A DNA stretch of 12,159 nucleotides from Chloroflexota bacterium (GTDB lineage: Bacteria > Chloroflexota > Dormibacteria > Dormibacterales > Dormibacteraceae): NCBI GenBank assembly GCA_005880345.1, contig VBGE01000033.1, positions 1 through 12,159 of the forward strand, in the 5' to 3' direction. Every line of letters begins with the position of its first letter. Position 1 is the first letter of the stretch. Positions 1-7,057 of the stretch are shown here, piece after piece. Below the pieces are notes generated by a model, which was given only the letters and a program-made list of their open reading frames with translations, did not search any database and was not told the DNA's origin. Position numbers and translations under genes: made by a program.

Positions 1-83
1 TCGTCCACAACAACTGCTACTCGAACTACGGCACCACCAACGCACGAGAGGCTGCACGGCTTCTGGCAGATTTGCAGGCGTGA
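1..83 (+). CDS. C-terminal end of an unidentified protein (5' truncated by window edge)
   Basis: Frame 3 from base 3 is open to a TGA at 81-83 and gives 26 residues, starting VHNNCYSNYGTTNAREA and ending LLADLQA. The last part is an alanine/leucine-rich amphipathic helix, as expected of a protein C-terminus. The stop lies just before a palindrome that fits a gene end, which is the main reason for calling this real. I do not recognise the family from so short a piece. It converges on the DUF2461 gene at 136-765. Confidence 0.5.
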   Translation, partial: VHNNCYSNYGTTNAREAARLLADLQA

Positions 84-90
84 CCAGCCC

Positions 91-130
91 CTCCGGCGCC
101 TTTGGCGCCACCTCCCCATAAATGGGGAGG
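91..130. repeat. Compound palindrome between convergent genes (bidirectional terminator or REP-like repeat)
   Basis: Two hairpins sit side by side. The first is GGCGCC-TTT-GGCGCC (95-109). The second has perfect 9-base arms, CCTCCCCAT (111-119) and ATGGGGAGG (122-130), around AA. The element fills the gap between the stop at 83 and the opposing stop at 136, where transcripts from both sides would end. There is no long T run on either strand, so rho-independent termination is not certain. The joined GGCGCC plus CCTCCCC architecture resembles dispersed intergenic palindromes seen in other high-GC bacteria; that comparison is from memory. Confidence 0.5.
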
Positions 131-135
131 ACAGA

Positions 136-765
136 TTATCGGTCCATGTGTTTGCGGCACCATGCTTCGAGTCCCGCGCCGTCGCGCCACGCCTGGGCCA
201 CGCGGTCGCGCGCCTTCGCAGTCGCGATCCACGGCCCGGCGGGCCATCGCTTCCAGTAGATGAGGCGCTTGTGCTTCAGGAGATCGCCGCGAGGATGGTC
301 CTGCGGATATGGCGACGGCACACGCTTCAGCTCCTGCCCCTCGACGTCATAACCCTTCCGGCGCAGCTCGTCGACGATCCGCACGAGCTCCGTGCCTGAC
401 CTGTTGTCGGCCACGGCTGCCCGCAGGCGCTTGAGCTGCACATCCTCGACCATGTAGCGCCCGCCTGCGGCGACCAGACCGTCGGCGTCGAGCGCGATGT
501 AACCGCCCTTTTCGCAGTCGGCATAGATGTTCAGCTTGTACGGAGACTTGTCCGCCGAGAAACGGATGTCGCGGTTCGGCCGCGAGATCCGGCGCGGCGG
601 CCCGAACTCGTCCTCCAGGTCGGCCAGCAGGGCTACCAGCGGCGACTTGACCTCATCCTCGTACTGGCGGCGGTGGGCCTCGAAGTAAGGCTTGTTGTTG
701 TTGGTTCGCAGGCCGAGGAAAAAGCCTCTGAAGTCGCCCTTCCAGCCTGTGAACTTGCCCGCCAT
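136..765 (-). CDS. DUF2461 / TIGR02453 family protein
   Basis: This is a soluble 209-residue protein of the uncharacterised DUF2461 (TIGR02453) family. The N-terminal block around residues 13-35, with FFLGLRTNNNKPYFEAHR, matches the family pattern of an FxFLxxLxxNNxxxWF segment. The central RPNRDIRFSADKSPYK (62-77) matches the conserved RxNRDxRFsxDKsPYK signature, and a PYPQDHPRGDLLKHK segment (152-166) follows. The length fits a complete family member. The ATG is 10 bases after the stop of the upstream MmgE/PrpD gene, so the two are probably co-transcribed. No convincing Shine-Dalgarno is visible, so translation may depend on coupling. The biochemical function of the family is unknown and I infer none. 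Confidence 0.88.
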   Translation of the reverse strand: MAGKFTGWKGDFRGFFLGLRTNNNKPYFEAHRRQYEDEVKSPLVALLADLEDEFGPPRRISRPNRDIRFSADKSPYKLNIYADCEKGGYIALDADGLVAAGGRYMVEDVQLKRLRAAVADNRSGTELVRIVDELRRKGYDVEGQELKRVPSPYPQDHPRGDLLKHKRLIYWKRWPAGPWIATAKARDRVAQAWRDGAGLEAWCRKHMDR

Positions 766-775
766 GCGGGCTAGG

Positions 776-2206
776 TTAGGCGGTCGCCTTGGCTTGTCGC
801 TCGCCGCCGGCGCGGCCGAGGAGCTCTGTCAGCTCGGCGATCTTGATCGAGTCGAGAGCGCCAACAGCCTGGGGAATTTCGCGGCCCAGGCCGGCGTCCA
901 GGCCAGGACTGGCGAGGCGCTCGAATTTCGCGAGTGCGGCCGCCCAATCCAGTGGGCGCGTGCGGGCAAAGCCGAAATAGTCCGTGGTCTCGGCCGTCAG
1001 CTCCGAGCCGTCGCGCATCACGACTTTGACCCTGCACGGCATCTGGTCTGGATAGCGCGTGCTCAGCTCGTCGCGCTGGCGCACGAAGACCCGCTGCAGG
1101 AGATCCTGCACGTCACTGCGCCTGACTCGCTCCTCGACGAGCTGCTCGGGCCAGACGTCTCCATCGAGCAACGCCACGGCACATAGATAAGGAAGCGAAT
1201 GGTCGGCCTGCTCCTTGCTGGCGACGAACGTGCGGTCGCCCGCCTCCCCGCCGCCGACGATGTTGTGCACCTGCTTGAAAGCGTCGACCTCCACGTGCGC
1301 CACGTTTTCGGCGTGGATGCCGTGCCGTGCACGAAGCTCGAGCAAGCACTCCAGGGCCGACTGCGTGTGGCCCTCGGCGTTGTAGCGCTTGATCGAGCTC
1401 TCCGTGAAGCGGCCGAGCGATTCTTTCGCCCAATCGACCTCGATTCGCTCACCGACCACCTCCTCCCAACCCTGGGGCCCTTCCATGAGGTTGAGCGGAC
1501 CCGTGATGCCCCTGGTCGCCAGCAGTGTCATGTGCATACAGGACATCGCGGCCTGGGCTGACGCAAATCCCTTCCAGTTCGACAGGCGGCCAGTCCGGAT
1601 CACCCACAGAGTGTTGGTGGCGCAGGCGCACAGGGCGATCGCGTTGGCGCCCTGGCGCCGGTCGAGGCCGAGCGCATTGATGCAGCCGGCCGGGATTGAA
1701 AACGCCAGATGCGTGACGTGATCGAAACCCTTCTCCTGGAGGGGCGCGCGCTGGCTGACGATGGCATGGACCTGGTATGCGGTCGCGAGGGCGGTCAGAA
1801 ACTGGCGACCGGACGCGCCGGCCATCTCTGCCGCGGCGAGCGTGGCGGCGAAGTTGTCGGACGGGTGGAAGCTCTGGCCGCGGACCATGAGGATGTCCAT
1901 GAAGTCGAGGTAGCGGACGAGGGAGCCGTTGTAGAAGGCGGCGCGGTCCGGCGCCGAGCGCCCTCCTCCGACCAGAGTGCACCACCCGGAACCGCCCAGA
2001 TCGTCGGTCAGCAACCGCGCCGCCTGGACCGGGTCACGTCCGATGGCGCCGATCGCGCAGCCGATGGTGTCCAGGACGAGAACCTTCAGGTAAGGCAGCT
2101 TGTCGGCCGGGATGTCATCGAACGTGCGGCCGGCCGCCCACTCGGCCATCTGCTCGACCTTCTGCGGCTCGGGTGCTTCGTTTGGCGCCCGGACCGGCTC
2201 GCCCAC
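776..2206 (-). CDS. MmgE/PrpD family protein (2-methylcitrate dehydratase-like)
   Basis: With a GTG start at 2206 the protein has 476 residues. Family hallmarks are LDTIGCAIG (45-53) in the first helical region, YNGSLVRYLDFMD (92-104), HPSDN (114-118), KEQADHSLPYLCAVAL (331-346) and YPDQMPCRVKVVMRDG (385-400). PrpD members dehydrate 2-methylcitrate in propionate catabolism, but many MmgE/PrpD proteins act on other or unknown substrates. No prpB or prpC is nearby, so the substrate cannot be assigned. The start is uncertain. The frame stays open far upstream (to 3340), but that part is only the antisense of the transporter gene. GTG at 2206 gives a plausible lead before VEQMAEWAAG; an ATG at 2149 (457 residues) is the alternative. 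It is probably transcribed with the DUF2461 gene. Confidence 0.88.
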   Translation of the reverse strand: MGEPVRAPNEAPEPQKVEQMAEWAAGRTFDDIPADKLPYLKVLVLDTIGCAIGAIGRDPVQAARLLTDDLGGSGWCTLVGGGRSAPDRAAFYNGSLVRYLDFMDILMVRGQSFHPSDNFAATLAAAEMAGASGRQFLTALATAYQVHAIVSQRAPLQEKGFDHVTHLAFSIPAGCINALGLDRRQGANAIALCACATNTLWVIRTGRLSNWKGFASAQAAMSCMHMTLLATRGITGPLNLMEGPQGWEEVVGERIEVDWAKESLGRFTESSIKRYNAEGHTQSALECLLELRARHGIHAENVAHVEVDAFKQVHNIVGGGEAGDRTFVASKEQADHSLPYLCAVALLDGDVWPEQLVEERVRRSDVQDLLQRVFVRQRDELSTRYPDQMPCRVKVVMRDGSELTAETTDYFGFARTRPLDWAAALAKFERLASPGLDAGLGREIPQAVGALDSIKIAELTELLGRAGGERQAKATA

Positions 2207-2242
2207 AAATGGACAACGCCTCGGGCCGCGCGTTATCCCCGT
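2207..2242. promoter_or_regulatory. Divergent start region between MmgE/PrpD and AI-2E transporter genes
   Basis: Only 36 bases separate the GTG start of the minus-strand gene from the ATG of the transporter. Neither side has a Shine-Dalgarno sequence. TTATCC (2234-2239) lies just before the transporter ATG and could be a weak -10 element of a leaderless transcript, but the match is poor. Promoters may also extend into the coding sequences, especially if the MmgE/PrpD gene starts at 2149. I cannot assign defined sites. Confidence 0.3.
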
Positions 2243-3301
2243 ATGCACGGGCTCAACTGGGCACAGCTTCGGGACCAGTGCCTGGTCGGGCTTTCGGTGG
2301 TCGCCTTTCTGTGGGTCGCGAGCCAGGTCATCGGGCGCGTCCTCCACATCGTGGTCGTCGTGCTGCTCGCTCTCGTCCTGGCCTATGCCCTGGAGCCGGC
2401 GCTGCGCCTGGCCCAGCGCGTGCTGCCGCGCGCGCTCGCGGCCCTGCTCATCTACGCGCTCGCGCTGGGCCTGATCGCGCTGGGCATCCTGCTGATCGTG
2501 CCGCCGGCGATCCAGGAGTTCGCGTCGCTCGCGGAAAAGCTGCCCGCCTACCTGGACCAGCTCAATGGCTACCAGCCGCTCGCCGGCATCGACCTGGCAG
2601 GCTCGCTGCGCGGGATCGCCCAATCCGCGGTGTCCAGCGCCGTGGGCGTGGCCGAGGCGGTTGCCGGCGGAGTCGTCGACACCGCCCTCGTCCTGGTCCT
2701 CGGTTTCTGGTTCATGGTCGACGGTCGCCGGATGGTCGACATCGCCATGCGGGTCTTTCCCGACCGTCAGCGCGACAAGGCGCGCTTCGTTCAGGAGACC
2801 GTCAGCCAGGTCGTGGGCGCGTACATCCGAGGGCAGTTGCTCATGGCCGCGATCATCGGATTGTCGGCGGGCTTCGGGTCGTGGCTGCTCGGGGTGCGCT
2901 ACCCGATGCTCATCGGCCTGCTCGCATTCCTCTTCGAGCTGATCCCGATGGTCGGCCCGATCCTGGCCTCGCTGCCCGCCGTCATGATCAGCCTCACCCA
3001 GCCGTGGCCTCTGGTTGTCTACGTGATCGTCTTCTTCGTCGCCATGCAGGTCATCGAGAACAACGTGCTCGCGCCGCGCATCACGGGAGGTGCCGTCGGC
3101 CTGCACCCTGTGGCGGCGCTGCTCGCCATCGTGGTCGGCGCCGATCTCGGCGGCGTCCTGGGCGCACTGTTCGCGGTCCCGGTTGCAGGAGTTGCCTCGG
3201 TCCTGATCGCCGCCATCTGGAAGGGCTGGCGCGGCGAGCCGGTGGTGGTCGAGCGCGCGGGAATGCGATTCCGGCTGCCGAAAAAGCGCGCCCCGGCATA
3301 G
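2243..3301 (+). CDS. AI-2E family transporter (TqsA/YdiK/PerM-like membrane protein)
   Basis: This 352-residue polytopic inner-membrane protein belongs to the AI-2E transporter superfamily. Hydrophobic segments lie at about 12-50, 63-88, 146-160, 200-217, 221-251, 256-270 and 288-325. Conserved family blocks are YIRGQLLMAAIIG (194-206), ELIPMVGPILASLPAVM (232-248), ENNVLAPRITGGAVGLHP (272-289) and GALFAVPVAG (307-316). The less conserved stretch at 89-145 is the expected extramembrane region. The tail (RFRLPKKRAPA) is basic, consistent with a cytoplasmic end. Members export autoinducer-2 (TqsA) or move ions, and the substrate here cannot be told from sequence. The ATG at 2243 is chosen because the open frame upstream (from 1709) is only the shadow of the MmgE/PrpD gene and has no transporter character. 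Confidence 0.9.
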   Translation: MHGLNWAQLRDQCLVGLSVVAFLWVASQVIGRVLHIVVVVLLALVLAYALEPALRLAQRVLPRALAALLIYALALGLIALGILLIVPPAIQEFASLAEKLPAYLDQLNGYQPLAGIDLAGSLRGIAQSAVSSAVGVAEAVAGGVVDTALVLVLGFWFMVDGRRMVDIAMRVFPDRQRDKARFVQETVSQVVGAYIRGQLLMAAIIGLSAGFGSWLLGVRYPMLIGLLAFLFELIPMVGPILASLPAVMISLTQPWPLVVYVIVFFVAMQVIENNVLAPRITGGAVGLHPVAALLAIVVGADLGGVLGALFAVPVAGVASVLIAAIWKGWRGEPVVVERAGMRFRLPKKRAPA

Positions 3302-3360
3302 AAATGTCAAGCGGTATTGCTCCGCCCCGTCACGTTGCAAAAGCAGGAACTTAAAACAAC

Positions 3361-3368
3361 GGGAGGAG
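3361..3368 (+). promoter_or_regulatory. Strong ribosome binding site of the DUF892 gene
   Basis: GGGAGGAG lies 4 bases before the ATG at 3373. It is one of the best Shine-Dalgarno matches in the window, in contrast to several neighbours with none, and it fixes the start of the ferritin-like gene. Confidence 0.75.
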
Positions 3369-3372
3369 ACAT

Positions 3373-3744
3373 ATGCCGATCACCAACTCGCAGGAGAAGT
3401 TCGTCCACGAGCTGGCCGACATGTACGACGCGGAGCATCAGTTCCTCGAGGCGATGGGAAAGATGCGGGCACAGGCGACCGACGAGAAGCTGCAGACCAT
3501 GCTCGAGGATCACATGCAGCAAACAGAGGAGCAGATCCGCAAGCTGGAAGACGTCTTTGCGGAAGCGGGCCAGGAGCCCGAGCGTCAGCAATGCATGGGC
3601 GCCAAGGGCCTGGTCGAGGAGGCTTCGAAGATGATGGAGGAGGCCGGCTCCGACGAGATCCTGACCGAGAATCGTGAGCAGGAGATCGCGACCGCACGCA
3701 AGCTGGAACGTCTCGCGCCAAAGCTGGGCAGAGCTGCCGCATAA
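3373..3744 (+). CDS. DUF892 (YciE/YciF-like) ferritin-fold protein, C-terminally short
   Basis: This is a 123-residue, highly charged, all-helical cytoplasmic protein of the DUF892 (YciE/YciF) family, linked in enterobacteria to stress responses and structurally similar to ferritin-like four-helix bundles. Supporting sequence is VHELADMYDAEHQFLEAM (11-28), DHMQQTEEQIRKLEDVFAEAG (46-66), the conserved Cys-Met...GL block CMGAKGLVEEA (74-84) and a third helix at about 93-113. It ends at KLGRAAA, whereas family members usually run on to about 160 residues with a fourth helix carrying acidic residues. That helix seems to be missing, and no continuation appears in another frame. A strong GGGAGGAG site precedes the ATG, suggesting high expression. 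The 71 bases upstream (3302-3372) hold no clear promoter hexamers. Confidence 0.82.
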   Translation: MPITNSQEKFVHELADMYDAEHQFLEAMGKMRAQATDEKLQTMLEDHMQQTEEQIRKLEDVFAEAGQEPERQQCMGAKGLVEEASKMMEEAGSDEILTENREQEIATARKLERLAPKLGRAAA

Positions 3745-3753
3745 GCAAAGAAA

Positions 3754-3781
3754 GGGCCGTCTCCCACGCGGGAGGCGGCCC
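3754..3781 (-). terminator. Intrinsic terminator between convergent genes (T-tail on minus strand)
   Basis: GGGCCGTCTCCC (3754-3765) pairs with GGGAGGCGGCCC (3770-3781) around ACGC. This gives a 12-bp stem with one G-T pair. Read on the minus strand, the stem is followed by TTTCTTTGC (3753-3745), so it fits best as the terminator of the beta-propeller gene that ends at 3801. The plus-strand side has no T run, but the hairpin lies directly after the DUF892 stop (3744) and may also stop or protect that transcript. Confidence 0.8.
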
Positions 3782-3800
3782 TGCAATATGGCGCTCGAGC

Positions 3801-4934
3801 TCAGCTGGCGGCGATCCCTTCTTGATCGTCACCATCCGGGACGGAGGCGACCTGGATCCGGGTCAGCGACCCACCAGGACCGATGGCGAACACGTGGACC
3901 GTGCTGGACGTGCCGCTCTGGACGTAAAGGAACGCGCCGCCCGAGGCGGCCGAGTCGGTCGCGCCGGGGATGTTGTCCGCCGCGATCGGGTTGACGAGAA
4001 CGGGCGTGCCATTGCCGGCGATGCGGTACTCGCTCACGTCGCCGCTGCCGGTGTTCGAGGTGTACTCGTAACCGGCCGCTGAGGTCACCCAGCAGAGCGC
4101 AGCCTGCGTGTCGCTGACCGGGGCGCTCACGGGCGTGATGGTGTTGTCCGGGTTGACCGTGAAAGTCTCGAGCGAGCTGCTGCCCGCAAAGCTCAGCACC
4201 ATGCGGCCGGCGTGGTCGAAGACCCACGCAAAGGGCACCGGGCCGGCGGGATTCGCGACCGGAACGGCCGATGGCCGGCCGTCGTCGCCGATCGAAAACA
4301 CGTCGACGGTGCCGTTGGTCTTGGTCGTCACGATCAGGTGCTCACCATCCGGCGTGAAGCCGATCTGCGCCGGGGAGCTCAAGAAGAACGGCGGGGTGGC
4401 GTTGGCCAGGCCCAGCGTGCGGGTCGATCCAGCGATCGGCTCCAGCCGTCCACCACCTTCGACCCGGTACCCGGAGACGAATCCGGCGCCGCCCGCGTCG
4501 AGCACGTACACCAGGTCGCCGTGCACGGCGATGCCGCTGGGGAACGGCCCGCCTGAAGAAAGGACCTGCGTGAGGTGCAGGCGGTCACCCTCGACTCGGA
4601 ACGCCGACACCGTGTTGCTGCCGGCGTTGACCCCTATCAAGAGGTGCGCGTCGGGCACAAGCCGGAGCGAGCCCTGGCTCGCCAGCGGGTCTGAGCCCGC
4701 GCCCGTCTCGCGGCCGCCAAGCCCGCCCGTCGCATACGTCGTGAGATATCTCAGCGTGCCATCGCCGTTGCGGCGGTAGGCCGCGATGCCGTTACCGTCG
4801 GTCGAGTTGTTCTGCACGAACACCGCATGTCCCGCAGAACCGTCGTCGCCTTCCGCCGCCTGGGCGGGCACCGCCGCAAATGCAGTGGCGGCCATGGCGG
4901 CCGCCACGCCGAACAACCGGATCGGATTCTTCAC
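3801..4934 (-). CDS. Secreted beta-propeller protein, lactonase (PF10282)-like
   Basis: The 377-residue product begins with a signal peptide: a Lys/Arg-containing start (VKNPIRLFG), a hydrophobic core AAAMAATAFAAV (11-22) and a likely cleavage after AQA (24-26). The mature part is built of repeated WD40-like blades such as VSAFRVEGDRLHLTQVL (109-125), VYVLDAGGAGFVSGYRVEG (142-160), GEHLIVTTKTNGTVDVFSI (197-215) and FLYVQSGTSSTVHVFAI (335-351). This is the pattern of the 6-phosphogluconolactonase-like beta-propeller family. The export signal means it does not act in the cytosolic pentose phosphate pathway, so its function is unknown. The GTG start is fixed by AAGGAGG 7 bases upstream. The gene follows the broken histidine kinase by 104 bases on the same strand. 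An open frame joining it to the kinase is an artefact of the kinase frameshift. Confidence 0.85.
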   Translation of the reverse strand: MKNPIRLFGVAAAMAATAFAAVPAQAAEGDDGSAGHAVFVQNNSTDGNGIAAYRRNGDGTLRYLTTYATGGLGGRETGAGSDPLASQGSLRLVPDAHLLIGVNAGSNTVSAFRVEGDRLHLTQVLSSGGPFPSGIAVHGDLVYVLDAGGAGFVSGYRVEGGGRLEPIAGSTRTLGLANATPPFFLSSPAQIGFTPDGEHLIVTTKTNGTVDVFSIGDDGRPSAVPVANPAGPVPFAWVFDHAGRMVLSFAGSSSLETFTVNPDNTITPVSAPVSDTQAALCWVTSAAGYEYTSNTGSGDVSEYRIAGNGTPVLVNPIAADNIPGATDSAASGGAFLYVQSGTSSTVHVFAIGPGGSLTRIQVASVPDGDDQEGIAAS

Positions 4935-4941
4935 GCATTCG

Positions 4942-4948
4942 CCTCCTT
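4942..4948 (-). promoter_or_regulatory. Ribosome binding site that fixes the beta-propeller GTG start
   Basis: Read on the minus strand this is AAGGAGG, 7 bases before the GTG at 4934. Translation from that GTG begins exactly at a normal signal peptide. A nearby ATG (at 4938) is in a different frame. The site shows that the gene is translated independently of the open frame coming from the kinase. Confidence 0.8.
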
Positions 4949-5038
4949 CGCGAGATGGATTGACGGATGCCACGCTGAAGGAGACGTATTGAGGGCTGGT
5001 GACGCGGCTTAACGCCGCCGACACAAATCGCCGAGCAC

Positions 5039-6062
5039 TTATGCCGCGGGCAGGCTGAACCAGAAGCGCGTTGTGTGGTCCGTCGACTCCGCGCCCACCT
5101 TGCCGCCGGACGCCTCGACGATCTGCTTGACGATGGCCAGGCCGATGCCGGCGCCGCCGCGCCCTACGTCCCTTGACTTCTCGACGCGGTAGAAGCGCTC
5201 GAAAACATGCGGCAGGTCCTCCGCAGGAATGCCCTCGCCGCTGTTGGCGATGGCAACCACGACCTGCGTGCGGCGCGCCTCGGTCCAAATCGATGCCGCC
5301 CCTCCGGCCGGGGTATAGCGGGATGCGTTCTGCAGAAGGTTGGCCAGCACCTGAGCCACAGCGTTTGATCGCCTTCGCATCGAACGCGGGCCGCGCCACC
5401 TCCAACGCCGATCGCACCGCCTGCCCCAGGTCCATCGCCTCACACGCGCCGGGGGCGTCGCGCTGGCGGTTCTCGACGAGCGCGTCGAGCGAGCGCGAGA
5501 GGCGAACCAGCCGCTGGGCCTCTTCGTGCAGTGAGCCGAACTGCTCCGGGGTCGGCGCGATGACACCGTCGCGCAGCGCTTCGAGATAACCCTGCAGGTT
5601 CGTCAGCGGTGTGCGCAGCTCGTGTGCGGCGTTGACGATGAAGTCGTTCCTTTCGCGTTCCTGCTCGGCAAGGCTGCGCGCCATCTGATTGAAGGACTCG
5701 GCCAGCGAGGCCAGCTCCTCGGGGCCGCCGCCGGATACGCGCGCCTCATAGTCGCCACCTGCAATCCGCTCCGCCGCCCGCGCCATCTGCCGGAGTGGCG
5801 CGGTGAGCCGCCGCGCCAGGAACGCGGCCAGCCCGACGCTGACGGTGATGGCGATCACGACCGCGATGAGGAAGATGGTGGTGATCCCATGGTCGAACAT
5901 CGCTTGCGCCTCGGAGGCCGGCGTCCCGGCCTGGATCATCAGCTGGTTGAATGTCGACTGCGCGACCACCAGCACTCCAACGGCGATCACCGCGATCGCA
6001 ATCACGGAGACCAGGATCGATACGACCGTGAAACCCATCGCGAGGCTGCGCAGTCGGCGCAT
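5039..6062 (-). pseudogene. Sensor histidine kinase, disrupted by a frameshifting deletion
   Basis: The gene starts with an ATG 5 bases after the response regulator stop. The first frame encodes TM1 (about 11-34), a short outer loop of about 27 residues, TM2 (62-81), HAMP (about 82-135) and HisKA with NAAHELRTPLTNLQGYL (phosphoacceptor His147). After FDAKAI (residue 232, near 5367) homology stops in this frame and resumes one frame over. There AQVLANLLQNASRYTP (N box), NSGEGIP (G1), VFERFYR (F box) and GGAGIGLAIVKQIVEASGG (G2) follow to the TAA at 5039. The usual strand and linker of about 16-20 residues between these parts are absent, so a deletion of length 2 modulo 3 fits better than a one-base error. 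No slippery heptamer is visible. The G1 motif also has Asn in place of the usual Asp. As it stands, no full kinase can be made. An assembly error remains possible. Confidence 0.82.
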
Positions 6063-6067
6063 CTTGC

Positions 6068-7015
6068 CTACGCGACGGCTCGGTAGCCGAGTCCGCGGAC
6101 GGTGATGATGTAGCGCGGCGCGCCGATCTCCTCGCCGAGCTTGTCGCGCAGGCGGCCGATATGCACGTCGACCGTGCGCTCGAGGGCATCGCCCTGCGAG
6201 TGCCCGTACAGGGAGTCGAGAAGCGCCTGTCGCGTCAACACGCGGCCACGCGCCTGCACAAGCGCGACCAGCAACCGGAATTCCGCCGGCGTGAGGGACA
6301 ACGCCGCCCCCGCCTGCCGCACCTCGACGCGATCGAGGTCGATGAGCAGGTCGATGTGCTCCAGGACTCCGCGAGCGGTATGGGCCCCGTTCGATTCACT
6401 CGACCGGCGCAGCACCGCCTTGACGCGGACGATCAGCTCGGCCGGCGAGAACGGCTTGGCAAGGTAGTCGTCGGCGCCCTCGTGGATGCCGTACACGCGG
6501 TCGGCGACCGCTCCGCGGGCGGACAGCATGACGATGGGGACGGACGAGCGCTCGCGGATGATGCGCATCAGGGCCAGGCCGTCGAGCTCGGGCAGCATGA
6601 GGTCGAGCACGATCAGCCTGGGATGGAACTCGTTGAATGCCTGCAGCGCAGCTCTGCCCTCGCCTGCTGTGATCACGCGGAAGCCTTCGCGCTCGAGGTA
6701 AGTCTTGACGAGCGACACGATCTTGGGATCGTCGTCCACGACCAGGATCGGGGCCACGATGTCGGAATCCATCGTAACCGCCAGGTCGAACTCGCGAAGT
6801 ATGGAGCTCGCCGGCTCTCGCTCCAGCAGGAACTCGAAGCTCCGCCGAACCAGGTCTTCGACGTCCGACCCCGAGCTGCCGCGCGCCCACCGCGCCACCT
6901 CAGCCGGCGCCACGGTGACGCGGTGATGCGTCCTGTCGCCCTCGTCGGCGACCTCGACCTCGACCAGCCACCCTCCGGCCTGGCTCTCCGCACGCACCGC
7001 CACCGATTCGTTCAT
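6068..7015 (-). CDS. OmpR/PhoB-type response regulator with an extra N-terminal domain
   Basis: The 315-residue protein has an extra N-terminal domain (1-80), a receiver (about 88-203) and a winged-helix DNA-binding domain (about 220-315). The receiver shows the acidic VVDDD (92-96), phosphoacceptor Asp138 in VLDLMLPELDG, Ser165 and Lys187 in AKPF. The output domain has LTPAEFRLLVAL, TVDVHIGRLRDKLG and the terminal RGLGYRAV. It should bind DNA as a phosphorylation-controlled transcription factor. The first 80 residues, with DLVRRSFEFLLEREPASSILREFDL (54-78), resemble a small stand-alone protein I recall from Actinomycetota and Chloroflexota, here cut short and joined in frame. An alternative start is ATG 6772 (MDSDIVAPILVVDDD), which would give a normal regulator of about 234 residues, but it has no Shine-Dalgarno. 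No stop separates the two parts. The partner kinase gene immediately downstream is broken. Confidence 0.88.
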   Translation of the reverse strand: MNESVAVRAESQAGGWLVEVEVADEGDRTHHRVTVAPAEVARWARGSSGSDVEDLVRRSFEFLLEREPASSILREFDLAVTMDSDIVAPILVVDDDPKIVSLVKTYLEREGFRVITAGEGRAALQAFNEFHPRLIVLDLMLPELDGLALMRIIRERSSVPIVMLSARGAVADRVYGIHEGADDYLAKPFSPAELIVRVKAVLRRSSESNGAHTARGVLEHIDLLIDLDRVEVRQAGAALSLTPAEFRLLVALVQARGRVLTRQALLDSLYGHSQGDALERTVDVHIGRLRDKLGEEIGAPRYIITVRGLGYRAVA

Positions 7016-7057
7016 TAGTCGAGTAAACCGTTAAGCAGACGCACATAATTGGCCCGC
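7016..7057. promoter_or_regulatory. Divergent promoter region between response regulator and PAS-GAF-LuxR genes
   Basis: This 42-base gap is AT-richer than its surroundings. On the plus strand CATAAT (7044-7049), a 5/6 match to the -10 consensus, ends 8 bases before the GTG at 7058. That is the spacing expected of a leaderless transcript, and neither gene has a Shine-Dalgarno here. No good -35 match lies 16-18 bases upstream. On the minus strand a TTTACT-like sequence lies before the response regulator ATG, but the support is weak. Shared control of the two genes is plausible but unproven. Confidence 0.45.

Noticed and set aside
1709..2242. Upstream extension of the AI-2E transporter frame
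   Set aside because: It overlaps the MmgE/PrpD coding region in antisense and shows no membrane or family features. The transporter begins naturally at ATG 2243.
2207..3340. N-terminal extension of the MmgE/PrpD frame (854 codons in total) across the transporter region
   Set aside because: This part is rich in Asp, His, Gln and Arg with no family resemblance, and it is the exact antisense of a clear AI-2E membrane protein. The MmgE/PrpD homology begins only near 2149-2206.
2173..3354. Plus-strand 393-codon frame overlapping the transporter
   Set aside because: It is an Arg/Pro/Ala-rich shifted-frame translation with no recognisable features, over a gene with strong homology in another frame.
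5003..5019. Short GCGGC/GCCGC hairpin after the kinase stop as a terminator
   Set aside because: There are only 5 paired bases with no T run on the minus strand, which is too weak to call.
5361..5370. Programmed ribosomal frameshift in the histidine kinase
   Set aside because: There is no X XXY YYZ slippery heptamer at the junction, and the linker residues themselves are missing, which frameshifting cannot restore.
6161..7018. Plus-strand 285-codon frame opposite the response regulator
   Set aside because: It is an antisense shadow of the receiver and winged-helix gene, whose motifs are unambiguous on the minus strand.
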